A DNA stretch of 64,000 bases from positions 186,001 to 250,000 of the forward strand of contig CAVUGU010000005.1 of assembly GCA_963741055.1 (NCBI GenBank), in the 5' to 3' direction. Numbering within the stretch: the stretch's first letter is position 1; every line of letters begins with the position of its first letter. Source of the stretch: Bog-756 sp963741055 (lineage in GTDB: Bacteria; Actinomycetota; Acidimicrobiia; Acidimicrobiales; RAAP-2). Both the position numbers and the translations under genes were made by a program. Positions 30,474 through 40,154 of this stretch are shown one piece after another. The notes beneath the pieces were generated by a model. It worked only from the letters and a program-made list of their open reading frames with translations. It was not told the DNA's origin and made no database searches.

Positions 30474-33457
30474 GCGACCACCCGAAGCACTTCTTCGAGG
30501 GTGGTCTCACCCTCGATTGCCTTGCGCAATCCGCTCTCTCGCAGTGTGGTCATACCCTGACTCACCGCCAGCCTGTGGATATCGTCCACGGATCCTCCTT
30601 CGATGATCATCCGCTCGATCTCCTCTGACATCGGCATAAGTTCGGCCAAAGCTTTACGACCTCGATAACCCGTGTTCGAACAGGCCGAACACCCGACGGC
30701 TCGGTACACCTTGGAGATCCCGCCGGCTTTCTCCAGCTCATCGGGGGTCCAGCCTGCCGCCGCAATGTCGGCTTCGGTGGGCTCGTAGGCCTCCTTGCAG
30801 TGCAGGCACAGCCGCCGCGCCAGGCGTTGTGCCAGCACTCCGGAGAGGGACGAGGTCACGAGGAAGGGCTCGAGTCCCATCTCGATCAGGCGCATGGGCG
30901 TCGACTGCCGCGTTGTTGGTGTGCAGGGTCGCCAACACCAGGTGCCCGGTGAGGGCGGCTTCGATGGCGATGAGCGCGGTTTCCTTGTCACGGATCTCAC
31001 CGACCAGAACGATGTCGGGGTCGGATCGCAGGATGGACTTGAGCGCCGAGGCGAACGTCAGTCCGGCTTTCACGTTGAGTTGCACCTGATTGACGCCCTT
31101 CAGCTGCAACTCCACCGGGTCTTCGACGGTGATGATGTTCTTCTCCGGGGAGTTGAGCGCGGTGAGGGTGGTGTACAGGGTGGTCGACTTGCCCGATCCG
31201 GTCGGTCCGGTGACGAGAATGGTTCCGTACGGTTTGCTGTAGATGCCTTCGTAGGTGCTCTGCAGGTCGTCGTCGAAGCCCAGGTCGCCGAATCCGAGCA
31301 CCACACTCGACTTGTCGAGCACTCGCATGACGACCTTCTCGCCGTGGATGGTCGGCAGCGTCGCGATCCGCAGGTCGATCCCCTTGCTTCCGACATTGAG
31401 CGAGATGCGACCGTCCTGCGGAATCCGGTGCTCGGCGACGTTCAGATCAGCCATGACCTTCAGTCGGGTGATCACCGCGGCCGAGATCGCCCGGGGTGCG
31501 GTGGACACGTCGTGCAGCACGCCGTCGATCCGGTACCGAATTCGGAGCTCGGCACCAGTCGGTTCGACGTGGATGTCCGATGCGCGTTCGTTGAGGGCCT
31601 GGAGGATCAGGAGGTTCACGTACCTGACGATCGGTGCGTCCTCGGTGATCGCCTGGATGTCGTCGACGCCCTCATCGGCCGTCGGACCGTCCAAGCCCAT
31701 CGACGCCTCAGCGGCGATGTCTGCGGCGTCTCCGCTGTTGAAGACACGGCCGATGTACGAGCTGATCTGCGATCGAGTGGCGACCACCACGTTGAAGTTC
31801 CGACCCATGATGGTCCGCAGGTCGTCCATCGCGAAGACGTCGGTGGGGTTCGATGCCGCCACCACCGGCGTGCCGTTGTCGTTACCGATGACGATCACGT
31901 TGTGATGACGGGCGGTCGCTTCCGGCAGCCAACCCGCCTCAGTCAGATCGACGCCGGCAGTGTCGAGGTCGACGAACTCGAGGCCCATCTCCTGGGCCAT
32001 CCCCCACATGAGGTCTGCCTCGTCCACCAGCTTCTTCGCGGTCAAGATGCGGGCGATGCTCTGGCCCGTCCGATCGTGCTCCTCGAGAACTTCCTGCATG
32101 TCCTCGGGGCTCACCCGTTCACCGTCCAGCAGTGCCTTCGCAAGCGGCGGTTGGTGGGCGGCTGTCGTCGAGAAGCCCTGTCCGGACGGGTCCTCGCCGT
32201 ATCGCCCTTCCCACTGCTGCTCCTGGAACGACGCGACGGCGTCCGCCACCATGTCCGCCGCGTCGCCGCCGGTGGGACCTGGCCAACCTCCAGCCTCGGA
32301 CACTCCGTCATACACCTCGGCAGATCGCTCGGTTCCGTAGGTCAGCTCCGTCGCTTCGGTCTCGTGCGAGCCCGGTTCGGCGAACCCGAAGTTCGGCAGC
32401 AGCGACGTCGCAGGCTCGAGCGGCACATCGTCTGCGTAGGACTGGGCCGGCGCTTCGAATGAGTCGGTCGGCGTCTCGTAGAGAGCGTCGTCGGCCTCGA
32501 CGGGAACGTCGCGTGCGAGTTCATCCCCCGCGGTGCCAAGTTCCGGGGTGGCGAAGGCGCTCTCGGTACTCGCGAGGTCATCCTCTCCGACGGAGGCCGT
32601 CTCGACCTCGACGGCGACGCTCGAGTTCAACGGCGGCGAGGTCACCCTCGACCGACTCGGTCGGCTCGCCTTCGGACTCGCTGACGGCGTACTCCTCGCC
32701 CTCCGGCACAGCCGGAGCGCTCTCCTTGCGGCTCGACTTCTTGGCGCGTCGCTTGCTGACACTCCGGCCTCGTGCCGGCGGTTCGGCGGCGACCTCCACG
32801 TCGTCCGCGGGCTTCGCCTCCTCGGCTGGTGCGGCCTCGTCCGCGGGCTCGGCCTCGTCCGGTTGGTCGGCCTCCAGAGCGACGACCGGCTCGGGTTCCG
32901 GCGGCGGTTCCGAGTCGTCGACCCCGGCCGACGGCTCTGCGGACTCCTCGCCCACGTCTTCGACCAGGGCCTCCATCGGCGGAGCGTCGTCGGAGGGAGA
33001 GCTCGGGTTCCGGCGGAAGATCCTCACTCAAGTCCGTGACGGCGAGCTCTTCGATCGCTGCATCGAGCAATCCGGCTCCGGTACCCGGACCCGTCTCCTC
33101 CCGCTCCAGCGCGATCTCCACTTCTGCCTCGTCCGCCGTACCGGCACCGTCGATATCGAGATCGGTACCGAACAAGCGGTCGATCCAGTCACCGATCTGT
33201 TCCCTCGACGCGACCACCGAGATGAAGTCGCGACCGATCTCCGCACGAACCGAATCCTGGGCCGACACGTCGTCGGGATCGGACGTCGCGATGACGGGCG
33301 TTCCGAACTTGCGCTTGACGGCCACCATGTGATGGGCCCGGGCCACGTCGGCCGGGAGGATCTCGCCAGCAGTGGGATCGACGCCATAGGTGTCGAGGTC
33401 GACGAATTCGAGGTCGCGCTCGCTCGCCAGCCATCGAATCGCGTCGATGTCAGTCAT
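30470..33457 (-). CDS. pilB: PilB-type extension ATPase with two MshEN domains and an acidic linker
   Basis: Pilus-assembly motor of about 995 residues, much longer than the usual 560. The first MshEN-like domain (about residues 5-90: LEFVDLDTYGVDPTAGEIL) and a second similar one (LEFVDLDTAGVDLTEAGWLP) are separated by a 350-residue Glu/Ala/Pro-rich linker. The ATPase core has DIHVEPTGAELRIRYRIDG, Walker A VTGPTGSGKSTTLYT, DPDIVLVGEIRDKETA, LATLHTNNA and a zinc site CLHCKEAYEP...CSACSNTGYRGR. Frame slips occur near 33010, 32640 and 30905, each with coherent protein on both sides. ATG at 33457. Confidence 0.92.
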
Positions 33458-33832
33458 GGGAACCTCATCGGCAGACTTGCTGCGTAGATTGAACTCGGAT
33501 GGACGTGCGACGACCCAAGGGGTCGGTGGGGTCGCGTCTCGATCGCACCAGCCTCCCCTCTCGGTGCGCTGTGCCCTTCGGATCACACAATCGGCGCGTT
33601 CTCCGAGTTTCCTGAGCAGATTTCGCTCGCACGCGTTCGCTCGTCGGCTTCCAGCCACTCAGGGTTCGGTCACTGTCCGTGAACCTTGGTGGAGGGCGTG
33701 CGACCCACCGTCGGTGAACGAGCAGGTCAGCGTCCTCGGAACCAGCCAGGTCGAGGGAAAAGATGCGATCGTTCGCCGAGCCGCCTCCGATGGTTCCCCG
33801 GATCGCCATCAGACGCGTTGTTGAATACAGAG
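33458..33832. other. Divergent gap between pilB and the prepilin-peptidase-like gene
   Basis: About 375 bases without a supported gene. It must hold the promoters for the pilB operon (minus) and pilD (plus). Only a weak repeat (GGTTC 33663 / GAACC 33681) is noticeable. Confidence 0.6.
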
Positions 33833-34648
33833 GTGCCGGTCGACGAGGTCTCTCGAACAGTGGTTGCCATCCCCGCGGCCGCCATCATCGGACTCCTCGT
33901 CGGTTCGTTCCTGAACGTGGTCGTCTACCGAGTACCACAGGGCCTCTCGGTCGTCGCCCCCCGCTCCTTCTGCCCCACCTGCCGCCGAGAGCTGCAGTGG
34001 TGGGAGAACGTCCCGGTCGCGTCATGGATCGCCCTCCGAGGAAGATGCCACGGATGCGGCCAGCCCATCTCGGCGCGCTACATGGTGGTGGAGCTCGTCA
34101 CCGGGGGCGCCTTTGCCTTCGTCACCTGGGGCTGGCACAGCACGGCGGTCGCGATCGGGTACTGCGGGCTCGCGGCCACGATCATCGCGATCGCCTGCAT
34201 CGAGTACGGCGACATCCGTTCGCCACTCTCGGTCGCGGCCGTCGGGACAGGCGGTTCGGAACCAGCCGTCCTCATCGCCGCCGGCCTCAACCAGCACTGG
34301 CGGATCGCCGTGGGGTCGATCGTCGGATTCGTACTGGCGGTGGGCCTGTTCTCGGTGTTGCGCAGGCTCGATCCCACTTGCACCGACTCCCGCGGCCATG
34401 GACGGAGCGCCCTCCTCGTTGCGGGCGCCTGGATCGGCGGGCTACCCGCCGTGCCGATCGTCGTGGGCATCGCCTCCTCGGTCGGCATCTATGTCGCCTG
34501 TCTCGCGGGCACTCGGCTGCTCGAATCGAATCCGCGTGGCGGCAACCGCATCGGGCGTGCCGGGCGCGCGGTGCCATCGGTCTTCACCACGCCTCTCGTG
34601 ACCGCGATCTGCGTCGCGCTCGCAGTGTCCCTCGTGATAGCGAGGTGA
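33833..34648 (+). CDS. pilD: Prepilin peptidase-like (A24/PilD) protein lacking the usual catalytic aspartates
   Basis: Membrane protein of the PilD family, about 271 residues from GTG 33833. The N-terminal domain is intact: IIGLLVGSFLNVVVYRVPQG followed by the four-cysteine zinc motif CPTCRRELQWWENVP and CHGCGQPISARY. The peptidase core is not: where PilD has an Asp six residues before a Pro (IDxxxxxxP), this has CIEYGDIRSP with Glu, and the GxGDxKL motif reads GHGRSALL, with Asp replaced by Arg. The frame is unbroken here, so a single indel does not explain it. It may have lost proteolysis, use other residues, or a second peptidase may exist elsewhere in the genome. GTG start is tentative. 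Confidence 0.82.
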   Translation: MPVDEVSRTVVAIPAAAIIGLLVGSFLNVVVYRVPQGLSVVAPRSFCPTCRRELQWWENVPVASWIALRGRCHGCGQPISARYMVVELVTGGAFAFVTWGWHSTAVAIGYCGLAATIIAIACIEYGDIRSPLSVAAVGTGGSEPAVLIAAGLNQHWRIAVGSIVGFVLAVGLFSVLRRLDPTCTDSRGHGRSALLVAGAWIGGLPAVPIVVGIASSVGIYVACLAGTRLLESNPRGGNRIGRAGRAVPSVFTTPLVTAICVALAVSLVIAR

Positions 34649-34666
34649 TCGCCCTACGATTGGTCC

Positions 34667-35401
34667 ATGGAGAACGGCGGTTCGAACCACTCCGAAGCGA
34701 TCGAGCAGGGCGGCGGTGTCGCGGCCTCGGGAACGCAGTCGAGCAACCGCCGGGTGGTGGTGGTGGACGATCATGCCCTCCTTCGGGCCGGCACCCGACG
34801 GATCCTCGAAGATGCGCCGGGCTTCGATGTGGTCGGGGAGGCAGATGACGGGGACACCGCGCTCAGCGTCGTCGACGAGCTCCGTCCCGACGTCGTCCTC
34901 GTGGACATCCGGCTCCCGACCACCAACGGAATCGAACTCGCCAGTCAGATCGTCTCGGAGCACCCGTCGGCGATCGTGCTGATCCTGAGCGCCTATGACG
35001 ACTCGGACTACGTCGAAGCGGCGATGGCGGCGGGTGTCTCGGGCTACCTTCTGAAGACCACCCCGAGCGATGAGCTCGTGCGACTGATTCGAGAGGCTTG
35101 CGAGGGAACAGGCCGCCTTGGCGCAGGACTGAGGGGAGATGGCGAGAAAGCCTCGGGCGGGTCAGGCGAACCCTCGGTCCGACTGACCGTTCGCGAGGAA
35201 GAAGTCGTGCGATTGGCGGCTCGCGGGATGTCCAACAAGTCCATCGCCCATCAGCTCGGGATCAGCCGTCGAACCGTGGAGGGCCACCTCAACCACGTGT
35301 TCGACAAGCTCGGCACCTCGTCACGAACGGAGTTGGTCCACTACGCACTCGCGCATGGACTGTTCGTGAGGCCATCGAGCGGTTGGACGCCACCGAACTG
35401 A
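34667..35401 (+). CDS. NarL/LuxR-type response regulator
   Basis: Two-component response regulator of 244 residues. The receiver domain contains VVVVDDHALLRAGTRRILED, the phospho-acceptor Asp in VLVDIRLPTTNG, and the conserved Lys in GYLLKTTPSDELV. The C-terminal GerE/LuxR helix-turn-helix contains LTVREEEVVRLAARGMSNKS and RRTVEGHLNHVFDKLG. Its stop shares a base with the ATG of the downstream histidine kinase (TGATG), so both are co-translated and form a pair. Targets unknown; the neighbouring pilus genes are candidates. Confidence 0.94.
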   Translation: MENGGSNHSEAIEQGGGVAASGTQSSNRRVVVVDDHALLRAGTRRILEDAPGFDVVGEADDGDTALSVVDELRPDVVLVDIRLPTTNGIELASQIVSEHPSAIVLILSAYDDSDYVEAAMAAGVSGYLLKTTPSDELVRLIREACEGTGRLGAGLRGDGEKASGGSGEPSVRLTVREEEVVRLAARGMSNKSIAHQLGISRRTVEGHLNHVFDKLGTSSRTELVHYALAHGLFVRPSSGWTPPN

Positions 35402-37005
35402 TGGCTACACAGGTATCCCCCACCGCCCCGAGCTCGGACCCGGCGCACGAGGCACCTTCCCTCGGCTCGGGACGGAACGGGCACGGATCGGCTGTCGTCG
35501 GCACACGATCCACCGGGCGCAGCCTTCCGGCCCGACCGTGGTCCAACTCACGGTTCTGGATCCTGCAGTTGGTCATTCTGGCCATCTACCTGGTCCGGCT
35601 TGCGTTGAGTCTGTCGCTCCACCTGGACTCCACGTCACTCGTGGTCGAGTTGTCGACCTTCGCACTCTTCCTGGTGCCCGTTCTCATCGCTGCCTTCAAC
35701 TACGGGTTGAGTGGGGCATTGGCGACGGCAGCCTGGGTGACCCTTCTCGCCATCCCCAGAGTGGTTTCCGACGCAACCGCACACGACGTTCAGGCCGCTT
35801 GGGCCGAGGTCGTTCAAGTGGCACTGCTGGACGCGCTGGCCGTTCTCATCGGCCACCGGGTATCCGCCGAACGTTCGGCTCGCGAGTTGGTCGATTCGGA
35901 GCGCGAAGCTCACCTTCTCGCCGAATCCCTCTACCGGGACCTCTTCGATTCGAACCAGGCTCCGATCCTCATCGTGGACTCGAACGGGGTCGTCGTCGAG
36001 ACCAACGCGGCTGCGGAGCGGACCTTCGGTGGCACGACGGGTTCGCTGGAGAGGCAGCGCAAACCGGGGTCTGCCGAAGCAGTCCGCTTGGTGGACATGA
36101 TCGGCGCCGAAGCGGCAGCCCTGGTGCTGAGCCGGCTCATCGCCGGACAGTTCCCCTCCGACGGGAGGTCCCCAACGCACGCGCCAACTGACAGGGTCGA
36201 ACCCGTGGAACTGGTGGTCGAAGGCCGTCCCGTCCTGTTCCGGCCCACCGCAACCATGCTCCGCGGACCTGATGCCGAACGAAACATGCAGGTCGTCTTC
36301 GAGGACGTCACGGCGGAGACACGACGGCACGACCGGATGGAGGCCTACGCGGCCCAGGTGGTCGTCGGTCAGGAAGAGGAGCGACGGCACATCGCGAAGG
36401 AGCTCCACGACGGCCCGGTCCAGACGCTCGTTCACCTCTGTCGGCAGATCGACAACGTCGAGGCTGGAGCGGTGGGCGAGAGAAACGTGCCGGCGCTCGG
36501 CGACCTGCGCACGATCGTCGAAGAAACGGTCGCCGAGCTCCGAACGATCGCGAAGGGACTCCGACCGCCGATTCTCGACGACCTCGGCCTTGTCGCGTCC
36601 ATCAATCAGATCCTCGGGGAGGCGGCCGAACGAGGGCCTTTCGAAGCCTCGTTCGGCGTGACGGGGGCGGCCCGTCGGCTTCCCGCGGCGGTGGAACTGA
36701 GCATCTTCCGCATCGCCCAGGAAGCCCTTTCGAACGTCGAACGCCACTCGGGCGCGCACCGGGTCGCGGTCGGGCTCGACTTCGAGTCAGGAGGTTTGCG
36801 CATGCTGGTCAAGGACGACGGGATCGGGTTCGATCTGTCGGCAGAGGAGGACCGTGACGGCACCATCTCGCTCGGGGTGCCCGGCATGAGGGAGCGAGCG
36901 CACGTGATCGGTTCCCTTCTGACGATTCACTCCGCACCCGGATCGGGCACCACGGTCGATCTCACGGTCCCGGCCACGGTTCTTGAAGCATCAGCCGTGA
37001 GATAG
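35401..37005 (+). CDS. NarL-partner sensor histidine kinase (HisKA_3)
   Basis: Membrane sensor kinase of 534 residues. N-terminal hydrophobic segments (about residues 50-145, including FWILQLVILAIYLVRLALSL), then a PAS-like domain (YRDLFDSNQAPILIVDSNG), then the dimerisation/phosphoacceptor helix EEERRHIAKELHDGPVQTL with the phosphorylated His, and an HATPase domain with EALSNVERHSGAH and VKDDGIGFDLS. Start ATG 35401 overlaps the regulator's stop. The signal is unknown. Confidence 0.94.
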   Translation: MATQVSPTAPSSDPAHEAPSLGSGRNGHGSAVVGTRSTGRSLPARPWSNSRFWILQLVILAIYLVRLALSLSLHLDSTSLVVELSTFALFLVPVLIAAFNYGLSGALATAAWVTLLAIPRVVSDATAHDVQAAWAEVVQVALLDALAVLIGHRVSAERSARELVDSEREAHLLAESLYRDLFDSNQAPILIVDSNGVVVETNAAAERTFGGTTGSLERQRKPGSAEAVRLVDMIGAEAAALVLSRLIAGQFPSDGRSPTHAPTDRVEPVELVVEGRPVLFRPTATMLRGPDAERNMQVVFEDVTAETRRHDRMEAYAAQVVVGQEEERRHIAKELHDGPVQTLVHLCRQIDNVEAGAVGERNVPALGDLRTIVEETVAELRTIAKGLRPPILDDLGLVASINQILGEAAERGPFEASFGVTGAARRLPAAVELSIFRIAQEALSNVERHSGAHRVAVGLDFESGGLRMLVKDDGIGFDLSAEEDRDGTISLGVPGMRERAHVIGSLLTIHSAPGSGTTVDLTVPATVLEASAVR

Positions 37006-37151
37006 CCACGGAAACAGCAGTTCAGAAACCAATTCAACACCAATTTCCTGGTCAGCTTGCCGCCACTCCAGCGCCTCGTTCCTCGGTTTCGTCACCCAAC
37101 CGACACAGAAACCAGGTATGGATCTCGTCAATTCGTGGGATACTTACCACC

Positions 37152-37448
37152 GTGAGCGAGATCTTCATCGAGTCGTGTCACAGCACATGGATCATCGACC
37201 TCGAGCGTTCGCGCTTTCGCCGCGTCGTCCGAGACGGAAGCCTCCGATCGAGCCCGCCGTCGACCGACTGGCAGCCTTGCTACGGAGTCGAGATCGATCC
37301 GCTGTCAGAATCATTCGTCGTGTTGTTGAACCCCGAGGGGACCAGGCTGCTGAGGAGTTGGCGCCATGTCGAGCACTGTTCGCAGTGCGGCGGGGAAGCC
37401 ACGTCGGAGCTCTCACTGAAGGACCTGCGCTCCGCAGTTCGAAGCTGA
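37152..37448 (+). CDS. Small hypothetical protein
   Basis: 98-residue protein of unknown function. It starts with GTG and reads SEIFIESCHSTWIIDLERSR, followed by RRVVRDGSLRSSPPSTDWQP and a C-terminal part with a Cys pair (HCSQCGGEAT) that could bind metal. It is probably real: codon use fits the genome, it fills the space between the kinase and the convergent moaC, and the stop is clean. No family recognised. Confidence 0.6.
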   Translation: MSEIFIESCHSTWIIDLERSRFRRVVRDGSLRSSPPSTDWQPCYGVEIDPLSESFVVLLNPEGTRLLRSWRHVEHCSQCGGEATSELSLKDLRSAVRS

Positions 37449-37540
37449 GCGAATCCGCCCGAGCAGCGGTACCGGCCTTCAGTGCGCGCCACTCCGCTGC
37501 CGGTATTTCACGACTGCGGGACTACTGCGTCAGCGTTGCG

Positions 37541-38014
37541 CTATCGCTTCCACGATCCCGAGCTTCCGCCGCTCTTCTCCCAGAGCATGAGCTGGCCGAT
37601 GCTCATCGACCGGTCGGTGGTCTTGCACATGTCGTAGACGGTGAGCGCCGCAACGGCGCAGGCCGTCATCGCCTCCATCTCCACGCCGGTTCGATCCACC
37701 GTCTCGACCTTTGCCTCGACCTCGACGAAGTCGTCGCCGATGGTGAAGTCGACGTGGACAGCCCCGACCAGGAGCGGATGGCACATCGGGACCAGGTCGG
37801 CGGTCCGTTTGGCAGCCTGGATGCCCGCAACCCGGGCAGCGGCCAGGACGTCGCCCTTGGTGATTGCGTTGGTGGCCACCTTTGCGGTCGTCTCCGGCAT
37901 CATCGTGACCTTGCAGCGGGCCAGCGCTCGGCGGTGGGTGGCCTCTTTCGGGGAGACATCGACCATCCGCCCGCCGCCGAATGGGTCGAGGTGGCTCAGG
38001 CTGCGATCCGTCAC
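37541..38014 (-). CDS. moaC: Cyclic pyranopterin monophosphate synthase
   Basis: Molybdenum cofactor synthesis, second step (with MoaA). 157 residues, normal length. Diagnostic motifs: RMVDVSPKEATHRRALA, ITKGDVLAAARVAGI with a catalytic Lys, VPMCHPLLVG, and VDRTGVEMEAMTACAVAALT followed by YDMCK. ATG at 38014. No other mo-genes are in the window. Confidence 0.96.
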   Translation of the reverse strand: MTDRSLSHLDPFGGGRMVDVSPKEATHRRALARCKVTMMPETTAKVATNAITKGDVLAAARVAGIQAAKRTADLVPMCHPLLVGAVHVDFTIGDDFVEVEAKVETVDRTGVEMEAMTACAVAALTVYDMCKTTDRSMSIGQLMLWEKSGGSSGSWKR

Positions 38015-38136
38015 GAGCGGTTCCCGTCTTGCACCGTCACAGTGTAGGAGGTTCCGACCTGCCGGACGGAGCTGGCACTCTCTCGGTTAGACTGCCAGTG
38101 CTCTATCGCTCGAGAAACGTGGATCGGAGGACCGGG

Positions 38137-38511
38137 GTGCCGACGTACGAATATCGATGCGACGAGTGCGATCGAAACTTCGACGTCGTGCAGTCCTTCG
38201 AGGACGATCCGCTCACCCGGTGCCCGACCTGCGACGCTCCGGTACGCAAGGTCTTCGGCAGCGTCGGGATCGTCTTCAAGGGCACCGGTTTCTACAAGAC
38301 GGACAGCCGCGACAGCAGCCGGCGCAAGGACGCCCCTCGAACCGAGGGGGCCGACGCAAAGGCGGGAACGTCGGACTCGAGCGACAAGGGTTCCGGCCCG
38401 GACTCGTCGCCATCTGGTGGAGGAGCCGCGGGCGGGGACCAGAAGAGCACCCCGAGCTCCGGGGAGAGCAACGGGAAGAGCCCGGCTTCGACGACCTCGA
38501 ATTCCTCGTAG
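38137..38511 (+). CDS. FmdB-type zinc-ribbon protein
   Basis: About 124 residues. The N-terminal zinc ribbon PTYEYRCDECDRNFDVVQSF...CPTCDAPVRKVFGS has two CxxC pairs, diagnostic of the FmdB regulatory family. The C-terminal two thirds is a disordered Ser/Gly/Lys/Asp-rich tail. GTG at 38137 is used because it gives the canonical start; the longer open frame upstream overlaps moaC. Role unknown. Confidence 0.88.
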   Translation: MPTYEYRCDECDRNFDVVQSFEDDPLTRCPTCDAPVRKVFGSVGIVFKGTGFYKTDSRDSSRRKDAPRTEGADAKAGTSDSSDKGSGPDSSPSGGGAAGGDQKSTPSSGESNGKSPASTTSNSS

Positions 38512-38634
38512 CCCCGACGACCACCCGCCCGCGGCTTCCTCGTACGGGTGAACTGGCGACATTCAATCTCAAGAGTGCGGCAAAACCGCCGATAATTCGT
38601 TCACAAGGCGCCCACCCACTCTGAGGATGTTGCG

Positions 38635-39750
38635 ATGGACAAAGCGGACCTCGACCGTCTCTTGGTCATGCTTGACGAGCTCGATGGCTCTGACCTCCAC
38701 CTGAAGGCCGGAGCACCACCTCGCATGCGCGTCGCGGGCGCGCTCCGTGTGCTCGACGACGAAGCCGCCTTCACCGCGGAAGAGACCCTCGAGGTCGCCG
38801 AGTCGATGATGTCACCGAGCGTCCTCGAGACCTTCAAGCAACACCACGAAGCAGACTTCGCCTACAGCCTCTCGGGTACCGGTCGATTTCGCGTGAACGC
38901 CTACTACCAGCGATCGTCGGTGGCGCTGGCCATGCGCCGTGTCCGCGCACACGCCTCGACCGCCTCGGAGCTCGGCCTCCCCGAAGTCGTCAACCGGCTC
39001 TCCGAAGAGCAGCGTGGGTTGGTCCTCGTCACCGGGCCGACCGGTTCAGGAAAGACCACGACCTTGGCCGCCATGATCGACCACATCAACCACCTTCGAT
39101 CGTGTCACGTGGTCACCATCGAGGATCCGGTCGAGTACCTGCACACCGACGACCTCGCCGCCATCGACCAACGCGAGGTTGGATTCGACACCGATTCCTT
39201 CTCGTCTGCGATGCGAGTGGTCCTGCGACAGGACCCCGACGTCATCCTGGTCGGTGAGATGCGGGACATGGAGACCGTCTCTGCGGCACTCACCGCCGCG
39301 GAGACCGGGCACCTGGTCTTCTCGACCCTTCACACGATCAACTCGACCGAGACGGTCAACCGGATCGTCGACTTCTTCCCACCCCACCAGCAGAGCCAGG
39401 TCCGGATCAGCCTCGCCGGCTCGCTGAAGGGAATCATCTGTCAGCGACTGATCCCGGCCGCGGACGGGGTGAGCCGCGTTCCGGCGCTCGAGATCCTGGT
39501 GGTCAACGGCCGAATCCAGCAGGCCATCGTGGATCCTCTCCTCACCGCCGATATCGGCGAAATCGTCGCGGACGGCGAGTACTACGGGATGATGACCTTC
39601 GACCAGTCGTTGGTCGGCCTGATCGCCTCGGGGACGATCACTCTGGCCGAGGCGATGGCGACGGCGTCGAACCCGCACGACCTGAAGGTGATGCTCGAAC
39701 GCAGCGGCATCATGCAGACCGGCCAACTGGCGTCCGCCACCTTCGCCTGA
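38635..39750 (+). CDS. pilT: PilT retraction ATPase (second copy)
   Basis: Canonical 371-residue PilT without the extra N-terminal domain of the copy at 28.8 kb. N-terminal DGSDLHLKAGAPPRMRVAGA, Walker A VTGPTGSGKTTTLAAM, Asp box DPDVILVGEMRDMETVS, His box GHLVFSTLHTINSTETVNR, C-terminal ATASNPHDLKVML. It is followed, after a 404-base gap, by pilM-pilN and pilO on the same strand. ATG preceded by GAGGATGTTGCG, a moderate ribosome site. Confidence 0.96.
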   Translation: MDKADLDRLLVMLDELDGSDLHLKAGAPPRMRVAGALRVLDDEAAFTAEETLEVAESMMSPSVLETFKQHHEADFAYSLSGTGRFRVNAYYQRSSVALAMRRVRAHASTASELGLPEVVNRLSEEQRGLVLVTGPTGSGKTTTLAAMIDHINHLRSCHVVTIEDPVEYLHTDDLAAIDQREVGFDTDSFSSAMRVVLRQDPDVILVGEMRDMETVSAALTAAETGHLVFSTLHTINSTETVNRIVDFFPPHQQSQVRISLAGSLKGIICQRLIPAADGVSRVPALEILVVNGRIQQAIVDPLLTADIGEIVADGEYYGMMTFDQSLVGLIASGTITLAEAMATASNPHDLKVMLERSGIMQTGQLASATFA

Positions 39751-40154
39751 CCGGCCCACCCCACCACCCTCGGCGGCCCCGTCCTCGGTGGCCCCGTCCT
39801 CGGTGGCCCCTCCTCGGGACGTCCTCGGGCCGTGAGGTCTCCGCGAGGCGGCTCCGTCCTGGGGAATGACCCCCTCGATCGAGCGGGATTCACGCTCGCG
39901 CCCCGTCGGTCGAATGTTCTCCAAGTCTCTCAAGATCGCTCCGAATCGGGCCGATAGAGGCTCGAGCGGTCTGGTCCGGTGATGACCCGGTGCCAGGCGG
40001 ATCATCGGACGGGACACGGATCACGCAAGGCACCGGGAGGGGGACCCATGAATCGGCTGACGATGTGCCCGACGAGGCTCTTCAGCACGGGTGACTGCCG
40101 CCGGACCTTCGGACCTCGCTTCGATGCCGAACTTCATGCCGAAGGAGCGTTCTC
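39751..40154. other. 404-base gap before pilM-pilN with a C-rich repeat
   Basis: No convincing gene. The first part holds about three and a half copies of a 15-base unit (GGTGGCCCCGTCCTC, roughly 39768-39830). The remainder probably contains the pilMN-O promoter and leader; I see no recognisable riboswitch. Confidence 0.6.
39768..39830. repeat. Short C-rich tandem repeat
   Basis: Imperfect tandem copies of GGTGGCCCCGTCCTC just after the pilT2 stop, shortening to GTCCTCGG at the end. Non-coding. Confidence 0.85.

Noticed and set aside
39960..40140. Possible c-di-GMP riboswitch before pilM-pilN
   Set aside because: CACGCAAGGCACC vaguely recalls the motif, but the second conserved half (GGACGCAAAGCC) and the tetraloop stem are missing.
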